From the NCBI GenBank assembly GCA_041398785.1, contig JAWKUA010000007.1, positions 1-64,000 on the forward strand: DNA of 64,000 nucleotides, given 5' to 3'. The notes beneath the pieces are model-generated. The model saw only the letters and a list, made by a program, of their open reading frames with translations. It was not told the DNA's origin and searched no databases. The translations under genes and the position numbers were made by a program. Numbering within the stretch: position 1 is the stretch's first letter; each line of letters starts with the position of its first letter. The DNA is from Planctomycetaceae bacterium (GTDB lineage Bacteria > Planctomycetota > Planctomycetia > Planctomycetales > Planctomycetaceae). Shown one piece after another: positions 37,288 to 46,574 of this stretch.

Positions 37288-38328
37288 ATGCCCGCCAGCG
37301 GAGAACTGATTGAAGGACTGATTGGCACCAGTCCGCCGATGCAGGAAGTTTACCGGATGACTCGAAAGGTCGCCCCGACGTCGGCCACGGTGCTGCTGAC
37401 CGGTGAAACGGGGACCGGGAAGGAACTGATCGCTCGCGCGCTGCACGAACTTTCGCCGCGTGCCACTGGTCCCTTCATTCGTGTCAACTGCGGCGCGTTG
37501 TCGGAAAGCCTGCTGGAAAGCGAGCTTTTCGGGCACATGAAGGGCGCGTTTACGAGTGCCATTGAGACTCGCACGGGGCGGTTCGAAGCCGCACACGGCG
37601 GCACGCTGTTTCTGGATGAAATCAATTCCGTCAGCTATCAGCTACAGGTGAAGTTGCTTCGAGTCCTGCAGGAACATGAATTTGAGCGTGTCGGGGACAC
37701 TCGCACGATTCGAGTCGACTGCCGCGTGATCGCAGCGACCAACGTCGACCTGATGGACCAGATTCAGGCCGGTCGATTTCGTGAGGACCTTTATTACCGG
37801 CTGAACGTCATTCCAATCTACCTGCCGGCATTGCGAGAACGCCAGGAGGACATTCCCGCGCTGATCGATTTTTTCGTCAAGCGATATTCCCGGCAAAACG
37901 GATTGAGCGCCGCCAAGGTGACGCCGGCGGCTCTGCATTTTCTTTCCACCTACGACTGGCCGGGGAACGTGCGGGAATTGCAGAACTACATTGAGCGGGC
38001 TCTGGTGCTGGCCTGCGCCGACGTGATTGACGTGGGCGAACTGCCTCAACACGTCCGCGGCCTGGCTCCCGTTCGCATCGGTCGCCGCAATGATGAAGAC
38101 CTGGAATCTCTGCAGGCGGACGTGGTCAGCCGCGGCATCGCGGAAGTCGGACCGGACTCCAACGAAGTCTACAGCGCCGTCATCGGCCGCATTGAACGCG
38201 AATTGCTGCTGCAGGTGCTGAAACAGTGCCAGGGAGTTCAGACTCGAACAGCGACTCGCCTCGGCATCAACCGCAACACACTGCACAAGAAAATTGAAGA
38301 ACACGGCCTGCAGTCGGAAGCACGGTGA
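37288..38328 (+). CDS. Sigma-54-dependent transcriptional activator without a receiver domain
   Basis: A 346-aa enhancer-binding protein. The AAA+ domain starts almost at the N-terminus: Walker A GETGTGKE (39-46), the sigma-54 contact loop GAFTSA (86-91), Walker B GGTLFLDE (104-111), and sensor motifs in LRERQEDIPALIDFF and the usual R-finger region. A Fis-type HTH (GVQTRTATRLGINRNTLHKK) ends the protein. There is no receiver, GAF or PAS domain, so the signal must come from a partner or constitutively. The contact loop reads GAFTSA, with Ser in place of the second Gly of GAFTGA. Targets are unknown. Confidence 0.93.
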   Translation: MPASGELIEGLIGTSPPMQEVYRMTRKVAPTSATVLLTGETGTGKELIARALHELSPRATGPFIRVNCGALSESLLESELFGHMKGAFTSAIETRTGRFEAAHGGTLFLDEINSVSYQLQVKLLRVLQEHEFERVGDTRTIRVDCRVIAATNVDLMDQIQAGRFREDLYYRLNVIPIYLPALRERQEDIPALIDFFVKRYSRQNGLSAAKVTPAALHFLSTYDWPGNVRELQNYIERALVLACADVIDVGELPQHVRGLAPVRIGRRNDEDLESLQADVVSRGIAEVGPDSNEVYSAVIGRIERELLLQVLKQCQGVQTRTATRLGINRNTLHKKIEEHGLQSEAR

Positions 38329-38343
38329 CGGAAGGGCGGGGGC

Positions 38344-38411
38344 AGGAGTCAGGAGTCAGGAGTCAGTGGCCTTGTGGCATCCTGACTGCCGACTGCCGAC
38401 TGCCGACTCCT
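38344..38411. repeat. Opposed 7-bp tandem repeats between convergent genes
   Basis: Three copies of AGGAGTC (38344-38364) face four partial copies of GACTGCC (38384-38411). GGAGTC and GACTCC can pair, so the pair may form a stem between the convergent sigma-54 activator and metalloprotease genes. Confidence 0.55.
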
Positions 38412-38413
38412 CC

Positions 38414-41400
38414 CTATCCGACGGTGAAGGTGACGGCGGGGCTCCAGGCGAGAGCGTTGCCGTTGGTGTCGAACAGACGAATCCACGCTCGGAACAGGCC
38501 GGAAGCCAATGGCGCGGTCGGGACGAAGGACTGCGAGGTCAGTTGCGTTTCGTGGATGACTCGGGCGATGTTTCGAGTGACGTCGTTGACCCACAGTTCG
38601 TACCGGAAGTTGCCGGCCGCTTCGATCGGCTGCGTCCAGGCGAAGATCACATCTGCGGCCGCTGTCGTGACGAAGGCAGTCGGGCTGATCAGTGACGCGG
38701 AGTCGGCGAATTCGATTTCAAAGTCCAGCCCGCTGCTCCAGGCTCGCGGATTGTCACCTTGATCGTAGCTGCGCACCCAGGCCCGGTAATGGCCGACGGG
38801 CAGCGCATTTTCCGGAATGAACGATGTTCCGGCGATGGATGATTCCCGGATCAGCGGCGACACGTTTCGCGTCAGATCGCTGACCCAGAGTTCGTACTTC
38901 GAAGAGTTCGCCGCGATCGTCCATGCGAACACCGGCAGCGTGTCGGTGTTGTTGTCGTTGGGAGCCAGCATCCGCGCACCGCCGGGGTCCGCTCTGACGG
39001 TGAATTCCAGCGGGGCACTCCAGGTTCCCAGCGGTGTGCCTTCGTCGTAGGCTCGCACCCAGAACCGGTATGTGCCCGCGGGAAGAGCGGCGTCGGGCGT
39101 AAACGAAGCGGCTTCCGCGCGACGCTGGCGAACCACCTGCGAAGTGTTGCTGGTCACACCGTCGACCCACAGATCGTAATGCGTCGCTCCCATAACCGGA
39201 GTCCATGCGAACGTCGGCAGCGTATTGGCTGTGCCGGAATACGGTGCGACCGCGGTCGGTTTCGTGCTGGCCGTGTCGAAGACCTGAAACTGCGCCGGCT
39301 CGGAGGGGCCGCCGAACGGCTGATTGTCGGCGGCGGCTCGAACAGTAGCCCGGTAAGTTCCCGGCGGCAGCGCGGACGTCGGACGAAACCACGGCACCGA
39401 CACGTACTCGCTGACCATGACGCCGGAGACCCCGTTCGTCACGTCGTCAATTGTCACGGAGTAGCGGACGGCGCCTTGCACAGCCGACCACGAAATCAGC
39501 GGCACGGGATTGTTGAGATTGTCTTCCGGAATTGTGACGACCGGCACACTTCCACCGGCGACGATTGTCAGGTCGGACGCGGGCATCCAGCCGCCAGCGA
39601 CGCTGTTGCCGGAGTACGCTCGCACCCACATGCGGTAGGAACCGGGCAGCAGACCGTCATAGGGCAGGAACTCCGTTTCGGGCAGTCGCAGTTCGTGGAT
39701 CACTCGCGACCGGTTGCGAGTCACATCGTTCACCCACAGTTCATAGTTGTCCGCTCCCGAAACAGCGGGCCACTGCAGGCGAGGCAGCGTGACGGTGGAA
39801 TCCGGATGTGTGATCGTGACGGCGTAATCTTCAACTTCACCGTCCGACGCGAAACCGACGGGCGCTGCTCCGGCGACATCTGTGCTGATGCGGAATCGGG
39901 CGAATGTGTTGTTGGCGGACACATTCGGCGGAGCCGTGAATACCAGAGCCACGGTCGCGTCGGATGCTCCGGACGGGACAACCAGCGAAGCGACTTCGTT
40001 GAGTTCTCCGAAGACACCGTTGCCGTTGAAATCGATCCAGCCGGTCAGCGTGGCGTTTCGTCCGGTTCCGTTGGTGACTTTCAATGAGATCACGGCGGAC
40101 TGGCCGGCGATGAGATTCAGCCGGGTCTGCGGATCGATCACGCCGTCTTCGTCGCTTCCCGCATCATCATCAGCGGTGGCGCCGGAATTCTGCTGCACGC
40201 CGCTGTCGGAATCAACGGTGCTTCCCAGTCGCAACTGCGAACTGATCCGGTGAACCGGACCGTTGTCCGCAAAACGAGTGCGGTAATTGCCAGCCCCGGT
40301 TCCGGAGGTTGCATCCGGTGCGTCGCCGTAGTCGACGGGAAGTATCGTGACCAGGTAGTCTTCGACTTCACCGTCAGCGGCGTGTCCGGTGGAATCGGCC
40401 GCCGCGGCGTCGGTGCTGAGCCGAAAACGAGCGAAGGTGGCGCCCGTGAATCCTCCCGGAACGGCGGGAAACGTCAGCGTCACTGTTTCGTTCGTGACAC
40501 CACCGGCGACCGCAAGTGACACGCGTTCGGTTGCGTTGCTGAAAATTCCGTCGGCGTTGAAATCGATCCAGCCGTAAAGCGTGCCGAGACTGCCCGTCGT
40601 GTTCGTCACGTTTACGCGAACGGTCGGAATCATCCCGGCATAGAGAGTCAGATCGGTGGCGGAATCAACCAGGCCGTCTTCGTCGTCACCGGAAAATCCG
40701 TTCTGGTCGTCATCGACGCCGTTCGGTCCCTGCAGCAACCCGCTGTCGCTGTCGACAAGACTTCCCAGCATGATGCGATCATCGATGAAATGGCTGGGAC
40801 CGTTGTCGGCAGCCGTGGTTTGATAGTTGCCGGTTCCCGTTCCGGCCGCCGTGTCGGGAGCGTCGCCGTAGTCAATAAGCACCGGCTCCACCAGATCCCA
40901 GCCGATATCATCCAGAACCGCCCAGTCCAGTTCGGTGTATTCCTTGCGAGTACCGGTGGTGATATCAGGGTCCAGCGACGCTTCCTGAGAAATCGACGTC
41001 CCCGGCAGAACGCTGGTTGTATCGTAAGCGAAATGGTCACCGTCCGGATTCAATGGTACCGGTCCGCCGAAACTTGCGACCGCCGCGGTTCCTGTGAATC
41101 GATTGGAACCATCCGTCTGATTTTCCCACGGCGGTGCAGTGCCGATTCCCAGCACGTGACCGAGTTCATGCAGCGCCACGGAATAGAAATCGTTGGTTCC
41201 GCCAGGCGGATTCGACGTGCCGAAGTGCCATGCCGCCGTCGGCCGAAACGAAATCTGCCCGCCCCACAACGCGAAGTCTGTGTTGTTGGCGGTGTTGCCG
41301 GGATTGGGATTGATTCCGCTCTCGCCGCGAGTTGTCAGGTTATCCAGAAATGCCTGGCTGCCGGAGCCGCTGAAGCCTCCCGGTCCGCCTTCCGCCAGTC

Positions 41401-41797
41401 CCGTTTGCGAACGTGCTCCCACGTAAACCACGATTGTGTCCGCGGGAATCGTGGGATTCGAAATCTGATGCGTCACGCCCGTCGTGGGATGATTCAAAAC
41501 GGCCGTCCAGGAATTGCCGGCGCCGGGAGTAATCGCCGTGAACGTGTCCGCGATGCGGGCTTCCAGTGTACTCGCCGCGCGTTCCAGCGCGTCCTTGCGA
41601 ACCTGGTCGTTGAAGAAACCGCTCGTGTCCAGCGAATAGTCGAACGCGATATTCAGCGTCAGCAGTGTGCGGGCTTCAAGGGCTTCGACATGCCCGGCTG
41701 AGGTAAGCGATGACGGACACCTCATTCGCCGAGAATTGTGACGAACCGGTTTGCGATCATTCAGCAGGCGAATCAGTGTGCGGATGAGCGTGTTCAT
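38414..41797 (-). CDS. Giant secreted metalloprotease with GEVED and Fn3-like repeats
   Basis: An 1,127-aa protein with the planctomycete N-terminal export signature HVEALEARTLLTLNIAF (basic lead upstream). A zinc-protease domain follows, with HELGHVLGIG at 210-219. The usual third ligand ten residues on is missing (T220), but H255 in NPDGDHFAYD may serve, as in leishmanolysin-like enzymes. Two GEVED domains follow (each with a DYGDAPD start and a DGEVEDY end, about 312-482 and 485-650). The last part has five Fn3-like repeats of about 90 residues with a YELWVNDVTRN motif. It is likely anchored to or released from the surface and cleaves an extracellular polymer or protein. The substrate is inferred only. 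Confidence 0.88.
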   Translation of the reverse strand: MNTLIRTLIRLLNDRKPVRHNSRRMRCPSSLTSAGHVEALEARTLLTLNIAFDYSLDTSGFFNDQVRKDALERAASTLEARIADTFTAITPGAGNSWTAVLNHPTTGVTHQISNPTIPADTIVVYVGARSQTGLAEGGPGGFSGSGSQAFLDNLTTRGESGINPNPGNTANNTDFALWGGQISFRPTAAWHFGTSNPPGGTNDFYSVALHELGHVLGIGTAPPWENQTDGSNRFTGTAAVASFGGPVPLNPDGDHFAYDTTSVLPGTSISQEASLDPDITTGTRKEYTELDWAVLDDIGWDLVEPVLIDYGDAPDTAAGTGTGNYQTTAADNGPSHFIDDRIMLGSLVDSDSGLLQGPNGVDDDQNGFSGDDEDGLVDSATDLTLYAGMIPTVRVNVTNTTGSLGTLYGWIDFNADGIFSNATERVSLAVAGGVTNETVTLTFPAVPGGFTGATFARFRLSTDAAAADSTGHAADGEVEDYLVTILPVDYGDAPDATSGTGAGNYRTRFADNGPVHRISSQLRLGSTVDSDSGVQQNSGATADDDAGSDEDGVIDPQTRLNLIAGQSAVISLKVTNGTGRNATLTGWIDFNGNGVFGELNEVASLVVPSGASDATVALVFTAPPNVSANNTFARFRISTDVAGAAPVGFASDGEVEDYAVTITHPDSTVTLPRLQWPAVSGADNYELWVNDVTRNRSRVIHELRLPETEFLPYDGLLPGSYRMWVRAYSGNSVAGGWMPASDLTIVAGGSVPVVTIPEDNLNNPVPLISWSAVQGAVRYSVTIDDVTNGVSGVMVSEYVSVPWFRPTSALPPGTYRATVRAAADNQPFGGPSEPAQFQVFDTASTKPTAVAPYSGTANTLPTFAWTPVMGATHYDLWVDGVTSNTSQVVRQRRAEAASFTPDAALPAGTYRFWVRAYDEGTPLGTWSAPLEFTVRADPGGARMLAPNDNNTDTLPVFAWTIAANSSKYELWVSDLTRNVSPLIRESSIAGTSFIPENALPVGHYRAWVRSYDQGDNPRAWSSGLDFEIEFADSASLISPTAFVTTAAADVIFAWTQPIEAAGNFRYELWVNDVTRNIARVIHETQLTSQSFVPTAPLASGLFRAWIRLFDTNGNALAWSPAVTFTVG

Positions 41798-42022
41798 CGC
41801 GGGATTTTCCGGAAATCCGCGTTTTTCGGCAATACGTAATCAGCACCCGCCGCGCAGGCCAAGGCCGGCATTCAGCGAGCGGGGAATCGTCCGAGAGACG
41901 GACGAAAAAGCCGGGGATTCCCAACGCCGACTTCCAGAAACGCTGCCATCCGGACAATCGCCGAATCAGCGCGGTTCCCGTGATCAAAGCGTTCGTCGTG
42001 CGCGGTCAGTGCAGGGATCGCT

Positions 42023-42634
42023 TTACGCAGACGCGACCGAGCGAAATTCATTCAGGTACGGAACTTTCGCGGCATGCTGTTTGACCTGGTCCTGAGCGGC
42101 GAGCAACTGTCCCAGATAATCCCATTGACCGGTCACGAGTGCTTCGCGGGCGCTGGCGGGCATGCCGAGTCGGATCTTCAAATCGCCGGCTGCAATGGTC
42201 TGAGCTTCCAGGTTCACAACGATTTCGGTTCCCGGTGCTGCTTCCACGGCGGCGGAAAGCTTCTGCAGGTCGCCGCGATCCGCCGTAACCGCCAGGACTC
42301 CCAGCGAACAGCAGTTGCCGAAGAAAATTTCCGCGAAGGACTCCGCCACGATCGCCTTAATCCCCCACCGCATCAGCGACTGAGGCGCATGTTCTCGCGA
42401 TGACCCGCAGCCGAAGTTCCGCCCGGCAATCAATACCGACGCCCCCTGGTACTGCGGCTTGTCGAACGGATGATTCGCATCCTGCTGACGATCATCCTCA
42501 AACGCGTGTTCGCCAAGACCTTCGAACGTCACACATCGCAAAAACCGAGCGGGAATGATGCGGTCGGTATCAATATCGTCCAGCAGCAGGGGAATACCGG
42601 TTCCGGTGACGGATTTGATTTCGTTGGATGGCAT
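42023..42634 (-). CDS. leuD: 3-isopropylmalate dehydratase small subunit
   Basis: A 203-aa subunit that, with LeuC, isomerises 2-isopropylmalate to 3-isopropylmalate in leucine biosynthesis. Seen are TGIPLLLDDIDTDRIIPARF and the substrate loop GRNFGCGSSREHAPQSL. The length is normal. It lies 147 bases downstream of leuC with an inverted repeat between them. Confidence 0.97.
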   Translation of the reverse strand: MPSNEIKSVTGTGIPLLLDDIDTDRIIPARFLRCVTFEGLGEHAFEDDRQQDANHPFDKPQYQGASVLIAGRNFGCGSSREHAPQSLMRWGIKAIVAESFAEIFFGNCCSLGVLAVTADRGDLQKLSAAVEAAPGTEIVVNLEAQTIAAGDLKIRLGMPASAREALVTGQWDYLGQLLAAQDQVKQHAAKVPYLNEFRSVASA

Positions 42635-42689
42635 TGGGTTTCTGACTTCTTTGCGGATTGGGGTACTCGATCTGCGGGTCGGGATTCTT

Positions 42690-42760
42690 GAACCACGGAG
42701 GCACGGTGGTCACAGAGGCAGTGATTGTCCAACTCCGTGATCTCCGTGCCTCCGTGGTTC
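42690..42760. repeat. 17-bp perfect inverted repeat between leuC and leuD
   Basis: GAACCACGGAGGCACGG (42690-42706) is the exact reverse complement of 42744-42760, with 37 bases between. It could act as an attenuator or stability element in the leuCD transcript. A related 'CTCCGTG...CGTGGTT' segment is at 36919-36945, which suggests a dispersed repeat family. Confidence 0.7.
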
Positions 42761-42781
42761 AGTCCTGTCGTCAAGGGCTCG

Positions 42782-44200
42782 TCACGCCAGTGCTCCCGCC
42801 ATTTCGCGAATGTCGGTGACTTCACCGTTGATCGCGGCGGCGGCGACCATGGCGGGGCTCATCAGCAGAGTTCTTCCGGTCGGGCTGCCCTGGCGGCCTT
42901 TGAAGTTGCGGTTGCTGCTGGAAGCACACACTTCGCGGCCCTGAAGTTTGTCGGGATTCATCGCCAGGCACATCGAACAGCCGGCTCCGCGCCATTCGAA
43001 GCCGGCCGCTTCGAAGATTTTGTCCAGACCTTCCTTCATGGCCTGTTCGCGAACAAGTTGCGAACCGGGGACAACGATGGCTTTCACATTCGGAGCGACC
43101 TTGTGGCCTTCCGCCACGCTAGCTGCCTCGCGCAGGTCGCTGATGCGACCGTTGGTGCAAGAACCAATGAACGCCACGTCGATCTTTGTGCCGCGGACCG
43201 GCTGGCCTTCTTCCAGCCCCATGAATTCCAGAGCTTCTTTGATCAGCGTGCGTTCGCCGGCTGCGACGTCGGCGAGGCGTGGCAGCGGCTGCGAAACTCC
43301 GACCGACTGAGCCGGCGTGATTCCCCACGTGACCGTCGGTTCGATCTCCGACGCATTGAAAAAAACTTCGTCGTCAAATTGAGCGTCTTCTCCGGATGCC
43401 AGGCTTAGCCACCACTTCGCGGCGCGGTCAAAATCTTCGCCCTGCGGAGCAAACGGGCGGCCTTGCAGATAGTCGACGGTCTTTTGGTCCGGATTGACGT
43501 AGCCGCAGCGGGCACCGCCTTCGATGCTCATGTTGCACACCGTCATGCGTTCTTCCATCGACATCGCGTCGAAGGTACTGCCCGCGTATTCGTAGGCATA
43601 GCCGACTCCGCCCTGCACGCCGAGTTGCTGGATGATGTGCAGGATCACGTCCTTCGCGAAGACACCCGGAGCCAGTTCGCCTTCAACGACGACGCGGCGG
43701 ACTTTCGGCCGATCGAGAAACATTGTCTGAGTCGCCAGGACCTGAGCCACGTTGCTGGTACCGATACCGATCGCGATGCTGCCGAACGCGCCGTGAGTGC
43801 TGGTGTGACTGTCGCCGCAGACGATGGTCATGCCGGGCTGAGTCAGCCCCTGTTCCGGGCCGACCACATGCACGATTCCCTGCCGGTTGTCCTTCAGGTC
43901 CAGCAGAGTCACGCCGAATTCGGAACAGTTCTTCTCGATGGCCGACATCATCTGTTCGGCCAGCCTGTCCTGAAACGGCCGCGACTGATCGGCGGTCGGA
44001 ACGATGTGATCGACCGTGGCAATCGTCCGCTTCGGATACGCCACCTTCAGGCCGCGGTCACGCAGAATTTCGAAGGCCTGCGGGCTGGTGACTTCGTGAA
44101 TCAGGTGCAGTCCGATGAACAACTGCGTCTGCCCGTTCGGCAGATCGCGAACCGTGTGAAGATCCCAGACTTTGTTGAACAGATTGCGTTGGTCGGGCAT
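42782..44200 (-). CDS. leuC: 3-isopropylmalate dehydratase large subunit
   Basis: A 472-aa [4Fe-4S] aconitase-family protein. The cluster-binding cysteines lie in FIGSCTNGRISDLREAASV and GCSMCLAMNPDKL, and the family start is DLHTVRDLPNGQTQLFIGLH. The frame is intact, with the usual length. It is co-directional with leuD. Confidence 0.97.
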   Translation of the reverse strand: MPDQRNLFNKVWDLHTVRDLPNGQTQLFIGLHLIHEVTSPQAFEILRDRGLKVAYPKRTIATVDHIVPTADQSRPFQDRLAEQMMSAIEKNCSEFGVTLLDLKDNRQGIVHVVGPEQGLTQPGMTIVCGDSHTSTHGAFGSIAIGIGTSNVAQVLATQTMFLDRPKVRRVVVEGELAPGVFAKDVILHIIQQLGVQGGVGYAYEYAGSTFDAMSMEERMTVCNMSIEGGARCGYVNPDQKTVDYLQGRPFAPQGEDFDRAAKWWLSLASGEDAQFDDEVFFNASEIEPTVTWGITPAQSVGVSQPLPRLADVAAGERTLIKEALEFMGLEEGQPVRGTKIDVAFIGSCTNGRISDLREAASVAEGHKVAPNVKAIVVPGSQLVREQAMKEGLDKIFEAAGFEWRGAGCSMCLAMNPDKLQGREVCASSSNRNFKGRQGSPTGRTLLMSPAMVAAAAINGEVTDIREMAGALA

Positions 44201-44788
44201 CGGACTCGTCGGGTGAATTTGGTGAGATCACGGAAGGGCGGGGTCATGCAGGATGACACGAAACCCGCGGAAAAGTTCGGCAGTATAGGACGTTGCTCAG
44301 GCAATTGGAACGACGCTGAGCCGCCTCTTCAAATCCCATTGAGCACCATTCCGGCGGATCCTTACGGGCGTTCGCCAGCGAAAGAATTCGTGATCCAGAC
44401 GGCTTTATACTGGCCGCGTCGGACGCCGATACTTTTCGCTCTTCTTACTCCCGCGAGCCCGAATGTCTCATTCTGCCCCGCTCGCGGTATAAGACGAGAA
44501 TTCGGTGAATGTGGACGTGCTCGTCGTCTGCCAGCCGCCGGGCGATGATCGCCGAACTGCGGGCCTCGGTCTCCCCACGGTTTTTCAGTTCTGATTGCCG
44601 CACCGGTGCGAACGCGGCGTTGTAGGAGAATCCCCGTACGTTTTGCCGGATTCCCGATTTGCGAGGGTTTTCCTGGCGGACGCCATCACTTCGTTTCGCT
44701 CCCGTTGTCAGCCCCGAATGTGAAGAAATCTTCACAATTTCGGGGGGGATGTTCGATTCGTTTCGTTTTGGCCCCGGGGAGCCTGGTG
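44201..44788. other. Intergenic region before the DUF1559 gene
   Basis: In 588 bases no gene is supported. A TATACT at 44406-44411 lacks a well-spaced -35 box. The last stretch before the start has GGGGAG at about 44776-44781. Confidence 0.45.
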
Positions 44789-45685
44789 ATGTTGTCGCAC
44801 CGGAAATTTCAGTCGTCGCAGATTCTGAAGTCGCAGCAGGAATCCTGCCGCAGTGGTTTCACGCTGATTGAACTGCTGGTCGTGATCGCCATCATCGCGA
44901 TCCTGATATCGCTGTTGCTGCCCGCCGTCCAGCAGGCTCGCGAGGCGGCACGCCGGACTCAGTGCCGGAACAATCTGAAGCAGCTTGGGCTGGCGCTTCA
45001 CAATCATCACGACACGCACGGATATTTTCCGACCGGTGGCTGGACGTGGAATCACGCTCCCACGTTTACCGGCGGCCGGCCGGAAATCGGTGAGCCGCAA
45101 CATGCCGGCTGGGGATTTCAGGTGCTTCCGTATCTGGAAGCGGCCAATGTCTGGCAAAGCGATCCGGTCACTGCGGTTGCAACGCCGAACTCCGTTTTCT
45201 TCTGTCCTTCGCGTCGCGGTCCGCAGGTGTTTACGACGGATGATTTCTATGAACCGCCGATCAGCGGGACGACGATCCGGAATGCTCAGTGCGACTACGC
45301 CGCTGCAAATTCGGACGGGACCGGTTTCGTAAAACGATTTCAGCCGAACCGATTTCGAGACCTGATCGACGGCACGTCGCAGACTCTGGCGATCGGTGAA
45401 AAGCGCCTGAACCGAAGGTATCTCGGTCAGCGGCAGGACGACGACAACGAAGGCTACACCGTCGGCTGGAATGAAGACACGATCCGCCGCACCGACCGCC
45501 ATCCCGCCCCGGACTACTCTGCGGAATTCGGCGACGGCGAGCGCTTGTTCGGTTCGTCGCACCCGGGCGGAGTCCAGTTCCTGCTGGCCGATGGTTCCGT
45601 GCGGTTGATCTCGTACTTCATCGACGAAGACACCTTCGAGGCTCTGGGCGACATCAACGACGGCGAAGTTGTCGGCGAGTACTGA
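44789..45685 (+). CDS. DUF1559 protein with type IV pilin-like N-terminus
   Basis: A 298-aa protein. The N-terminus has a short basic lead and the prepilin signature GFTLIELLVVIAIIAILISL, with the phenylalanine that becomes residue 1 after cleavage by prepilin peptidase. It then continues with QQAREAARRTQCRNNLKQLG and NHHDTHGYFPTGGWTW. The C-terminal part has the family's GSSHPGGVQFLLADGSVRL block. This family (often called planctomycete pseudopilin-like, DUF1559) is expanded in planctomycetes. The start at 44789 has GGGGAG in front. Function in assembly or adhesion is not proved. Confidence 0.93.
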   Translation: MLSHRKFQSSQILKSQQESCRSGFTLIELLVVIAIIAILISLLLPAVQQAREAARRTQCRNNLKQLGLALHNHHDTHGYFPTGGWTWNHAPTFTGGRPEIGEPQHAGWGFQVLPYLEAANVWQSDPVTAVATPNSVFFCPSRRGPQVFTTDDFYEPPISGTTIRNAQCDYAAANSDGTGFVKRFQPNRFRDLIDGTSQTLAIGEKRLNRRYLGQRQDDDNEGYTVGWNEDTIRRTDRHPAPDYSAEFGDGERLFGSSHPGGVQFLLADGSVRLISYFIDEDTFEALGDINDGEVVGEY

Positions 45686-45709
45686 CGATTTCCTTCCCCT
45701 CGCCGACGC

Positions 45710-45727
45710 ACGGTGCTTTCGCACCGT
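45710..45727 (+). terminator. Hairpin after the DUF1559 gene
   Basis: A 7-bp stem (ACGGTGC/GCACCGT) with a TTTC loop sits 24 bases past the stop codon. There is no T tract. Confidence 0.45.
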
Positions 45728-45862
45728 CAGCGTTCGTTCCTGACGGCAACGGCCTTCACCGATGATTTCCGGCCCGTGTGACCGGCGATTCAATGCCGCA
45801 TCGCAACTGCGGGCACGATCAACTCATTACCGCTTGTTCGCGGATCTTCAGGCTCGACCACC

Positions 45863-46435
45863 ATGAACACCAAACACCGCATCATCGCCGGCAGTTCGTC
45901 ACTTGTGCTGCTGCTGGTCTTCGGCCTGTGGCTGACTTCGGAAAAGACGGAAGTGGATGTGCTGATCGACGACCTTTCCAGCACCGATTCTGAAACTCGA
46001 TACAAGGCCGCCAAGCGGTTGTCCGAACTGGGGCCTCAGGCGGCACCCGCCGCGGACGCTTTGTCGGAAGTTCTGGTCAGCGATCCGGAATCGCGAGTCC
46101 GCTATCGCGCGGCGAAGGCCATTTCGAAGGTCGGTATCAGCGCCAGTGGAGTCACGACGGCTCTGGCGAATGCCCTGTCGGACACCGACGAGGAAATTCG
46201 CTACTACGCGGTCAAATCGCTGAGTCAGTTCGGACCGGAGGCGCGCGATGCGGTTCCCCAGCTTGCGGAAGCGCTGCAGGACGATAACCCAAAGGTCCGC
46301 TATTACGCCGCCAAAGCGCTGAAGAACATTGACAAGGACGCGGCTCCCGCCGTTCCCGCGCTGAAACTGGCATTAAATGATCCCGATGAAGGCGTGCGAA
46401 ACGCGGTCGCTCGAGCGCTGGATGAAATTCAATAG
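45863..46435 (+). CDS. Membrane-anchored HEAT-repeat protein
   Basis: A 190-aa protein with an N-terminal hydrophobic anchor or signal (AGSSSLVLLLVFGLWLTS) and about four HEAT-like repeats, for example ETRYKAAKRLSELGPQAAPAADAL, ESRVRYRAAKAISKVG, EEIRYYAVKSLSQFGPEARDAV and PKVRYYAAKALKNIDKDAAP. Such repeats make a curved scaffold for protein contacts. No partner can be named. It lies between the DUF1559 gene and the glycosyltransferase operon. Confidence 0.85.
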   Translation: MNTKHRIIAGSSSLVLLLVFGLWLTSEKTEVDVLIDDLSSTDSETRYKAAKRLSELGPQAAPAADALSEVLVSDPESRVRYRAAKAISKVGISASGVTTALANALSDTDEEIRYYAVKSLSQFGPEARDAVPQLAEALQDDNPKVRYYAAKALKNIDKDAAPAVPALKLALNDPDEGVRNAVARALDEIQ

Positions 46436-46439
46436 GCAA

Positions 46440-46529
46440 CTGCGGATAGCGGGACCGGCGCCGGCAAAAGCGCCGGAGATGACATCGCTTGTTTTGATCG
46501 TGCCGGTGCCGGTCCCACTCCTTCCGCAG
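46440..46529 (+). promoter_or_regulatory. Large inverted repeat upstream of the glycan operon
   Basis: The two arms GGGACCGGCGCCGGCA (46451-46466) and TGCCGGTGCCGGTCCC (46501-46516) pair with one mismatch, and outer CTGCGG/CCGCAG (46440-46445 and 46524-46529) extends the stem. It ends 45 bases before the first gene of the operon. It may be a leader structure or a terminator for the HEAT gene. Confidence 0.5.
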
Positions 46530-46574
46530 CCTGAGATGGTGACGCGGTGACTCCAACACAGGACAGAACAGGAC

